The translations under genes were made by a program, and so were the position numbers. From Amycolatopsis sp. DSM 110486 (lineage in GTDB: Bacteria; Actinomycetota; Actinomycetes; Mycobacteriales; Pseudonocardiaceae), in contig NZ_CP080519.1 of NCBI RefSeq assembly GCF_019468465.1, positions 1,565,001 to 1,629,000 of the forward strand: a DNA stretch of 64,000 nt, given 5' to 3'. Each line of letters starts with the position of its first letter. The first letter of the stretch is position 1. Shown here piece by piece: positions 58,332 through 64,000 of the stretch. The notes under the pieces were generated by a model that searched no databases, had not been told where the DNA came from, and saw nothing but the letters and a program-made list of their open reading frames with translations.

Positions 58332-59196
58332 TGCCTTCTAGCGCCCTTACACGTCGATGGAGAAGGTCCCTCGTGTCATCGGTCGACAACGCGAGTTTCC
58401 GGGCGTCCTTGTGACTGGCAGTGAAGCGCCCGGTGTCTTTGGGGTTCTCGTACCATCGTCCGCCACCGGGAAACTCGATGTACAGGCCAGGAGGGGCGTC
58501 GGACTCCTCGTAGTAGACGATGTTGTAGCCGCCCGAGAGCAACCCGTACGCGCCCTGCTTGTGCTCGATCACCCGAATCGTGACGTTCGGGTACTCCATC
58601 ACAGCGACCACATGGCGTAGCTGTTCCGCCATTGTCTGTGGACCGCCGACGTACCCGTTGACGACGGCCTCATCAACCAGGAACTCGGCTTTGAGCGGCT
58701 TCGGGTCGTTGGGCGCCAAGCGTTCCTGCCGTTCCAGGCGGCCCTTGATCACATTCTCGACTCTGGCGTTCGAGTCGTTGAAATGCGGAGCGGCGTCGAA
58801 GAGGGCAGAGGCGTAGGCCCGAACCTGAAGCAGACCAGGCCACATGGTTCGCTCGCACGCCCAAAGCTCGACGCCATCCCGCTCGGCAGCCAAGTAGCGG
58901 CGGAACTCGTTCGGCGCATCCGCGGGCAGCCGAACCGGAGGCGGCTCGTCATCGGCGATCCTGAACAACCGCTCCGCCTCGACGAACTGGTCGTCACTGG
59001 CGCCGTAGTGCCTGCACATGTCGCGGACGACGGAGATCTTCATGAGGACGTCGCCGTTCTCGTACCTGGTGACCGACGGCGCCGACATGCCCAGGTACTC
59101 AGCGACCTCCACGACCGTGCGCTTGCCCACGTCCTTGCGCAGAAACGTCAGGTAGGCACCCAAGAGGCGCCTCGCGCGGGTGCGGGTTTGAGCCAT
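58303..59196 (-). CDS. XRE/DUF5753-type regulator
   Basis: 297 residues. Helix-turn-helix near the N-terminus (KRTVVEVAEYLGMSAPSVTR) and a DUF5753 C-terminal domain (LWACERTMWPGLLQVRAYAS, EFLVDEAVVNGYVGG, RVIEHKQGAYGL). DUF5753 proteins associate with DUF397 partners in developmental or stress regulation. ATG 59196 is chosen because upstream codons lack a ribosome site; an ATG at 59226 is an alternative. Direct repeats at 59256-59280 lie upstream. Confidence 0.9.
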   Translation of the reverse strand: MAQTRTRARRLLGAYLTFLRKDVGKRTVVEVAEYLGMSAPSVTRYENGDVLMKISVVRDMCRHYGASDDQFVEAERLFRIADDEPPPVRLPADAPNEFRRYLAAERDGVELWACERTMWPGLLQVRAYASALFDAAPHFNDSNARVENVIKGRLERQERLAPNDPKPLKAEFLVDEAVVNGYVGGPQTMAEQLRHVVAVMEYPNVTIRVIEHKQGAYGLLSGGYNIVYYEESDAPPGLYIEFPGGGRWYENPKDTGRFTASHKDARKLALSTDDTRDLLHRRVRALEGNGRTKVAEE

Positions 59197-59255
59197 TCGC
59201 GCAGCATATCGCCGGGTCGTGGTCATTCATGTACATGAGCTTGCACCCATGAACA

Positions 59256-59280
59256 TGCACGTGTTTAATGTGCACGTGTT
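59256..59280. promoter_or_regulatory. Direct repeats upstream of the XRE/DUF5753 gene
   Basis: TGCACGTGTT occurs at 59256-59265 and 59271-59280, 15 bases apart. CATGTACATG (59229-59238) nearby is a further palindrome. Together they may be operators of the XRE protein. Confidence 0.55.
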
Positions 59281-59467
59281 GGTCCGGTCACCGCCCGTGA
59301 AGAGCTGCTTCCGATCCCGGCAGTGAAGAGCAGCTCTTCATCGTCACCGGCCAGCCGACGGCAGGCGGGTCCACTGTTCACAAGGTGGGCCTCGCCTGCC
59401 CGACCACTCGACGAGCAGCGTGGGAAGGGACAAGGCATGACCATCTCCGTGGACGACTACACAGTTG

Positions 59468-59920
59468 GTGTCCGAAGAGCTGTTCGAGCAGCTCACGCGA
59501 CGGATCGTCAAGGAACAGGGGATGTCCGCCGAGTTCGCGGCCCGCATCGTGGACCAAGTCTTGGCGTTCCTCGCGGCCTGTGCCCGGTCGGAGGCACCGC
59601 TCTCGCCGAGCAGCACCGTCGACATCGGATGGCACGCGTTCATCCTCTACACGAAGGAATACGCGGATTTCTGCGACGGGATCGCCGGGCACTTCCCGCA
59701 CCACGACCCGACACCGCTCGGCGTGACACCGAAGGGTTTTTCTCCGCAGAAGAACGTCGACCGCTCGATCCGGGCAATGCGTGACGCCGGGTTCGCGGTC
59801 GACTTGGCGCTTTGGGATGCGTCGGCGAGGTGCTCCCAGCGCCAGCAGGGCTGCACCCACTCCGGGGGCAACACCGGGTGCCATCACCGTTCGGTGCAAA
59901 CGGAGACAATCACCTCGTGA
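59468..59920 (+). CDS. Conserved protein of the glycine-rich-domain-like family, possibly frameshifted at its start
   Basis: About 150 residues with VDIGWHAFILYTKEYADFC as the diagnostic motif, plus FCDGIAGHFPHHDPT and a Cys-rich tail. Function unknown. A good start, ATG 59437 with GGGAAGGGACAAGGC ahead, encodes MTISVDDYT and then runs out of frame; in frame the natural join would be near 59462. Without frameshift the start is GTG 59468 or TTG 59465, both without a ribosome site. Either a 1-2 base indel or sequencing error is likely. Its stop overlaps the next gene by four bases. Confidence 0.65.
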   Translation: MSEELFEQLTRRIVKEQGMSAEFAARIVDQVLAFLAACARSEAPLSPSSTVDIGWHAFILYTKEYADFCDGIAGHFPHHDPTPLGVTPKGFSPQKNVDRSIRAMRDAGFAVDLALWDASARCSQRQQGCTHSGGNTGCHHRSVQTETITS

Positions 59921-60816
59921 TCGAACGGTACGGATGGGACGCCCTACCGGAGCCTGTCCGGGGTGTGATCCGACAGCACCTCGGACAGCCAACGGTTCTT
60001 CGCGAAGTCGAGCAGGGGCAGAACTGCAATCTGGCGCTCGTCGTCAAAAACGACCGCGGGACTGCCTTCCTCAAGGGCGTGCGGGGTGTCAGTCCCCGGA
60101 TGCGGTGGCTGCGCAACGAGGCCACGGCCGGCGAGCTGGCCACCGGGCTCGCCCCGGCGACCCGGTTCTGTGAGGACGTCGATCCGGACTGGCTCGTCGT
60201 GGGCTTCGAGTACCTTTCCGGCCGCCCGGCCGTTCTGGTTCCCGACTCCGCCGATCTGCCGCTGATCGCGGAGACTGTGACCAGGATCAGCGAGTTCGAC
60301 GGCGGCACCGCTCAACCGCTCAGCGCGCGGTGGGCGGCGGCGGACTGGTGGACCAAGCTGGCCGAGGTCGCTTCGGAGGACGTCGTCGGCTGGGACCTCG
60401 ACGAGGTGACGGAGTGGAGCCGGCGAGCGGCCCGGCTCGTCAGCGGAAGCGCGTTGCTCCACACGGATCTCCACGAGCACCAGTTCATGATCGACGACAA
60501 GACCGGCCGGGTCCGAGTGATCGACTGGGGTCGGCCCGCTTCCGGCGCGGCCTGGGTGGATGTCGCCTTCCTGGTCATCCGTCTGATCGCCGTAGGTCAC
60601 CGACCAGCTGACGCAGAACAATGGGCGACCGACATGCCGAGCTGGAAGACCGCGACGAAAGAAGCCTTGACGGCGTTCGCGTGCTACGTCGCTGGTTTGT
60701 GGACCTACCGCGGTGTCACGAGTCCCTTCACCGGCTCCACCGAGCTCAGTTTCGCGGCGAAAGACTACGCCGCCCACAGGTTGGCCGGCTGGAATGAGCG
60801 GCCGCGCCGTGTGTAG
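59917..60816 (+). CDS. Aminoglycoside-phosphotransferase-like kinase
   Basis: 299 residues. The phosphotransferase core is recognisable: SALLHTDLHEHQFMID has the catalytic Asp of HxDxxxxN, although the usual Asn is a Gln, and VRVIDWGRPASG supplies the metal-binding Asp. The N-terminal lobe (VEQGQNCNLALVVKN, FLKGVRG) is an ATP-type lobe with an unusual glycine loop. A substrate cannot be assigned; resistance to aminoglycosides is not implied. GTGA overlap with the upstream gene, followed 14 bp later by a regulator, suggests an operon. Confidence 0.75.
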   Translation: MIERYGWDALPEPVRGVIRQHLGQPTVLREVEQGQNCNLALVVKNDRGTAFLKGVRGVSPRMRWLRNEATAGELATGLAPATRFCEDVDPDWLVVGFEYLSGRPAVLVPDSADLPLIAETVTRISEFDGGTAQPLSARWAAADWWTKLAEVASEDVVGWDLDEVTEWSRRAARLVSGSALLHTDLHEHQFMIDDKTGRVRVIDWGRPASGAAWVDVAFLVIRLIAVGHRPADAEQWATDMPSWKTATKEALTAFACYVAGLWTYRGVTSPFTGSTELSFAAKDYAAHRLAGWNERPRRV

Positions 60817-60830
60817 AAAGAAGGTTCGTC

Positions 60831-61748
60831 GTGCGGGACACGCAAACTCTCAGCCCACGGGTCAGGATCCTCGGCGCCAGCTTGCGCGAAGCTCGCCAGG
60901 CTGCCCGGTTCGGCCTGCGTGAACTGGCGCGCCGCCTGGACGTGAATCCTTCGATCCTCGCGCACTGGGAGCACGGCACCCGAACTCCCGATTCGGAAGA
61001 GGTGTCACGGGTGCTCGGCGCGCTCGGCGTGCGACGCGACCAGGCCCGGCACATCCTCAACCTCGCACGCGGACTCTCCGACCCGAACTCGATCACCTTC
61101 GGGTCGAAGGCCGCCCTGGGCCACCACCTGGCCGAGACCGCGCACGAGGCCGTCGCAACCGCGATGACGATCTGGAGCCCCCTGCTCATCCCGCCTCTGT
61201 TGCAGATCCCCGATTACCTCCGCGCAACGGTGAAGGCCGCGCTGCCGACCGTCGTCGCCCGTGAGGCCTACCTCGCCGAATTCCTCGAACGACGGACGTC
61301 TTCTCCGGCAGGAACCCGCGTGCCTGTCGACGTGTTCGTCGGGGCGGCCGCGTTGCAAGAGACCGTCGACAACGACGACACGATGGTGCGCCAGCTGCGG
61401 TTCCTCGGTGACACCACGGCCATCAACGCCGCCGTGACCATTCGACTCGTGCCGAGCGACGTTGGTTTCCACCCCGGGCTGGCGGGCGCGTTCACCTTGT
61501 TCACGATGCCGCAAGGCGATCCCATCGTCCGGTGCGACGCCTATGACACCTCGGTCTTCCTCGTCGACAAGCGCGGCCACTATCGAACCGCCGCCGAGAA
61601 CCTCGATGCGCGAGGACTTTCGCGCGAAGACTCAGTTGCAGCACTCGAAGCGTGCGTCGCGGAGCGGGAATCGCGCGTGCGACAGGATATTTCCGAAGTG
61701 TCGAGCAACGCGGAAGACGAGTTGTGGGCGCAGTTGATGACGAGGTAG
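60831..61748 (+). CDS. XRE/DUF5753-type regulator, second copy
   Basis: 305 residues. Helix-turn-helix (ARFGLRELARRLDVNPSILA then HWEHGTRTPDSEEVSRVL) and DUF5753 domain (IWSPLLIPPLLQIPDYLRAT, DVFVGAAALQETVDNDDTMV). No DUF397 partner is adjacent. GTG 60831 follows AAGAAGG. It is the last gene of a run with the kinase-like gene and may control it. Confidence 0.87.
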   Translation: MRDTQTLSPRVRILGASLREARQAARFGLRELARRLDVNPSILAHWEHGTRTPDSEEVSRVLGALGVRRDQARHILNLARGLSDPNSITFGSKAALGHHLAETAHEAVATAMTIWSPLLIPPLLQIPDYLRATVKAALPTVVAREAYLAEFLERRTSSPAGTRVPVDVFVGAAALQETVDNDDTMVRQLRFLGDTTAINAAVTIRLVPSDVGFHPGLAGAFTLFTMPQGDPIVRCDAYDTSVFLVDKRGHYRTAAENLDARGLSREDSVAALEACVAERESRVRQDISEVSSNAEDELWAQLMTR

Positions 61749-61756
61749 GGATCGGA

Positions 61757-63772
61757 TCAGCCGAGCCGCAGGCCCGGCGGCAGTCGCAGGTCCGTCACCG
61801 TCCCGTCGGCGGCCACAGTGACGTCCAGCGTGCCCCCGGCCAGCGGCAGGTCCGTTACGCGCAGGGCGCCCACCGGGCTTGGCCGCGGCGGGTCGAGGGT
61901 GACCACGCCGGCGGGCACGTCGACGCGCAGGCCCAGGAACGTGACCAGCAGCGTCACCGCGGAGGCCGCCGCCCAGGCCTGGGGGCGGCACGACGCGGGG
62001 TAGGGCAGCGGAGACGACACGTCGTCCGAGCCGTAGCCCGAGAACAGCTCCGGCAGGCGGTTGTCGAAGCCGCCGGCCGCGTGCACGAGCTGCAGCCCGA
62101 GCGAAGCGGCGCGCGATGACTGGCCCGCCGCGTGCAGGCCGCGGACGACGACGGCCGTGTCGTGGGGCCAGACGGAGCCGCAGTGGTAGCTCAGCGGCGA
62201 GAAGCCGCCCGCGGTCGAGGACATCGTGCGCAGGCCGAAGCCGGCGGCCATCGACGGGTGGAGCAGCAACTCGCCGACCGAAGCGCTCTCGGCCGGGTCC
62301 AGGATGCCCGTGCCCAGGAGGTGCCCGATGTTGCTCGTCAGCGAATCCACCGGTTGCTTCGCGCCGTCCAGGGCCAGGGCCGGGAAGTGGCCGTCCGAAG
62401 TGGACACCCAGAAGTGCGAGCGGAAGCGCGAGCGCAAGGCCTCGGCCCACGAAAGCAGCCCGTCGGCCGGTTCGCCGAGCGCGGCGAGCAGCTCGGCGGC
62501 GTGTACGGCGGCCTCGTATTGATAGCCCTGCACCTCGGACAGCGCGACGGGCGGTTTGGCGATCGTGCCGTCGGCGAAGCGCACGGCGTCGCCCGAGTCC
62601 TTCCAGCCCTGGTTGGCCAGGCCGCGGCCGCTTTCGTCGAGGTACTCCGCGAAGCCGTCGCCGTCGGTGTCGGACAGGCCGGTGATCCAGAACAACGCGG
62701 CGCGCAGGTTCGGCAGCAGCGCGCGGACCTCGGCCTCGGGCAGGCCCCAGCGCCAGGCGTCGTACAGCAGGCCGACCCACAGGGCGGTCGCGTCGACGGT
62801 GCCGTAGTAGCGCGCGGGCAGCGACATGCCGTGGACCTCGAAGCCGGCGCGACGGCGTTCGTGCAGAATCTTGCCGGGCGCCTCGCCGGTCGCCGGGTCG
62901 TGGCGCTCGCCCTGGGCCCGCGCGAGCGTGCGCAGCGTGCCGCCCGCCAGCGAAAGCGACAGCGGCAACGCCAGGCGCGCGGCCCAGAGGCTGTCGCGGC
63001 CGAAGAGCGTGAAGAACCACGGCGCACCCGCACCGGCGAACACGTCACCCGGGTGCTCGCGTTCGGCCAGCAGCAACGCATCCAGATCGTCGAGCGAACG
63101 GTTGAGCAACGCGGTGAACCGCCGGTCGTCGGCCTCCACCACGGGCGTCGGCAGCCGCGCGGCCGAGCCCGGCACGAAGGGCGCTTCCGGGTCCGTGGCG
63201 GTCAGCGTCCAGTGCAGCTCCACGCGGTCCTCGACGCGCACCCGCCACTTCACCAGAACGCGAGCACCGTCCACAGTGGTCCCGCCGTCGGTGGCGACCA
63301 CGGCCTTGACCAGGCCCTGCTCCCACCGCACGCCACCGTCGACGCGCACCGGCTCCAGCGGGACCGTCGAGCCGCCGGACTTGATCACCTCGATCGACGC
63401 GAAGTCCGCCGCCAGCGCGAGCTCGACCACGCACTCCACGGCCTCGGACGCCGACGACACCAGCTCCAGCTTCTCCGTCACCCCGCTCGCCGTGACGCGG
63501 CGGTGGCGGCGCAGCCACACCGTCGGGTCCGGGCCGGGGTTGCCGAGGTGGCGCACCAGCCCGGTGAAGGTGCCGCGGTCCGCCGCCGGCTCCTCGAAGC
63601 CGATCGGTTCGGGCTCGTGACCGTCGACGGTCACTACCGCTTCGCTCACCAACCGCAGGTCACCGTGCAGCAGACCCTGCGTGCCGTTGCCGCGGATCTG
63701 CCCGTCGCGACCGGAGAGGACGACGGTCGGCGCGCGCAGGGCGATCGCGAGGTCGTGGAGCAGCGGCTGCAT
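61757..63772 (-). CDS. Glycogen-debranching-type / amylo-alpha-1,6-glucosidase-family glycosidase
   Basis: 671 residues. An N-terminal beta-sandwich (about 1-230: GNGTQGLLHGDLRLVSEA, TWLRRHRRV-like VWLRRHRRVTA) is followed by an (alpha/alpha)6 barrel (about 240-670: APWFFTLFGRDSLWAARLAL, NQGWKDSGDAVRFADG with catalytic-type acids, CGSVWPHDTAVVVRGL). This matches the debranching GH15/GH133-like family used on oligosaccharides or glycogen. No signal peptide, so cytoplasmic. GGAGGACG precedes ATG 63772. Two palindromic operators and a divergent LacI gene lie upstream. Confidence 0.88.
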   Translation of the reverse strand: MQPLLHDLAIALRAPTVVLSGRDGQIRGNGTQGLLHGDLRLVSEAVVTVDGHEPEPIGFEEPAADRGTFTGLVRHLGNPGPDPTVWLRRHRRVTASGVTEKLELVSSASEAVECVVELALAADFASIEVIKSGGSTVPLEPVRVDGGVRWEQGLVKAVVATDGGTTVDGARVLVKWRVRVEDRVELHWTLTATDPEAPFVPGSAARLPTPVVEADDRRFTALLNRSLDDLDALLLAEREHPGDVFAGAGAPWFFTLFGRDSLWAARLALPLSLSLAGGTLRTLARAQGERHDPATGEAPGKILHERRRAGFEVHGMSLPARYYGTVDATALWVGLLYDAWRWGLPEAEVRALLPNLRAALFWITGLSDTDGDGFAEYLDESGRGLANQGWKDSGDAVRFADGTIAKPPVALSEVQGYQYEAAVHAAELLAALGEPADGLLSWAEALRSRFRSHFWVSTSDGHFPALALDGAKQPVDSLTSNIGHLLGTGILDPAESASVGELLLHPSMAAGFGLRTMSSTAGGFSPLSYHCGSVWPHDTAVVVRGLHAAGQSSRAASLGLQLVHAAGGFDNRLPELFSGYGSDDVSSPLPYPASCRPQAWAAASAVTLLVTFLGLRVDVPAGVVTLDPPRPSPVGALRVTDLPLAGGTLDVTVAADGTVTDLRLPPGLRLG

Positions 63773-63806
63773 GGAAACGTCCTCCGGTGGGGTCGGGTGC
63801 CTTCGA

Positions 63807-63820
63807 TTTGATCGATCAAA
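63807..63820. promoter_or_regulatory. LacI-type operator 1
   Basis: TTTGATCGATCAAA is a perfect 14-base palindrome with the central CG typical of LacI operators, 35 bp before the glycosidase start. Confidence 0.8.
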
Positions 63821-63888
63821 CCGGGTTCGTGTCAAGTTGGATTGAAGTCTTGACAGGTCAGCGGCCAACGTTCAGAGTAGCCGCCAGA

Positions 63889-63900
63889 TTGAACGTTCAA
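63889..63900. promoter_or_regulatory. LacI-type operator 2
   Basis: TTGAACGTTCAA is a perfect 12-base palindrome with central CG, 46 bp before the lacI start. A half-site AACGTTCA lies at 63867-63874. Confidence 0.75.
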
Positions 63901-63946
63901 ATCTGCACCTCGATCGAGGTGCGGGACCAGGTCACCAGGAGGCGGG

Positions 63947-64000
63947 ATGGCGCAGCGGGCCACGCTGAACTCGGTCGCGGAGGCCGCCTCCGTCTCGCGC
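63947..64000 (+). CDS. LacI-family regulator, cut by window edge
   Basis: The first 18 codons (MAQRATLNSVAEAASVSR) are the start of a LacI helix-turn-helix. AGGAGGCGGG precedes the ATG. It is divergent from the debranching-type glycosidase, with two palindromic operators between them, and probably represses both. The remainder lies outside the window. Confidence 0.85.
   Translation, partial: MAQRATLNSVAEAASVSR

Noticed and set aside
59917..60816. Aminoglycoside resistance gene
   Set aside because: The catalytic loop deviates (Gln for Asn), and the family includes many kinases with unrelated substrates.
1..64000. tRNA, rRNA, insertion sequence or prophage
   Set aside because: No cloverleaf, rRNA block, transposase, integrase or terminal inverted repeats of IS size were seen; the palindromic elements at 16195, 25610 and 32902 encode nothing.

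Overview
The window is high-GC actinobacterial chromosome. The gene set (DUF397 and DUF5753/XRE pairs, an Rv1733c-type protein, a MAB_1171c-type membrane protein, an ImmA/IrrE pair, DUF6412 next to a second YidC, MmyB-type regulators) fits a Pseudonocardiaceae genome. Amycolatopsis is my best guess, but this is inferred from family content and style, not from a marker gene. I saw no rRNA, tRNA, CRISPR array, IS element or prophage. Most of the window is accessory or lineage-specific: many small regulator plus enzyme units, transporters and secreted hydrolases.

Layout. 0-5 kb: DUF5709 protein (cut by the edge), VanZ/RDD membrane protein, an MFS remnant, a secreted discoidin-like protein with a Tat-exported PhoD phosphatase, and an I36-type inhibitor. 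5-19 kb: Ada/AlkA repair fusion, alpha/beta hydrolase, PEP-mutase-like enzyme, a TetR-deformylase unit sharing a 16-bp operator with an alcohol dehydrogenase unit, a cysteine-desulfurase-like enzyme, a patch of broken genes, aldo/keto reductase divergent from an MmyB regulator, enoyl-CoA hydratase, and a GNAT-TetR unit carrying three ATGAC-N4-GTCAT sites. 19-27 kb: the most unusual block. It has an XRE/ImmA pair, a KS-linker-ACP-alpha-oxoamine synthase protein with no acyltransferase, an NAD-dependent epimerase, a TetR and a MAB_1171c membrane protein.

27-36 kb: DUF998 protein, MerR-thioredoxin, MarR-TetR-FAD monooxygenase, a feruloyl-CoA-synthetase-like enzyme with MarR, asparagine synthetase, and a TetR. 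36-41 kb: complete five-gene Liv-type ABC transporter. 41-49 kb: two large secreted alpha/beta hydrolase-like proteins, oleate hydratase and a secreted tripeptidyl-aminopeptidase. 49-56 kb: RibD-type reductase, class III aminotransferase with Lrp regulator and a damaged APC permease, and a MarR-controlled fusion of an LLM flavin oxidoreductase with a BBE-type FAD oxidase. 56-58 kb: a compact Rho paralogue divergent from DUF6412 and YidC. 58-64 kb: two DUF5753/XRE regulators with DUF397 and a kinase-like gene, then a debranching-type glycosidase divergent from a LacI regulator with two palindromic operators between them.

Read by eye, the window offers three main points. First, a family of 91-94 bp palindromic elements (16195, 25610, 32902) lies just after stop codons, always in the same orientation relative to the upstream gene. 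Second, the AT-less KS-ACP-AOS synthase is flanked by an XRE/ImmA/MAB_1171c set. Third, several regulators have operators that can be assigned directly from repeated palindromes. Domain assignments are by recognition of motifs and family resemblance; no database search was run.
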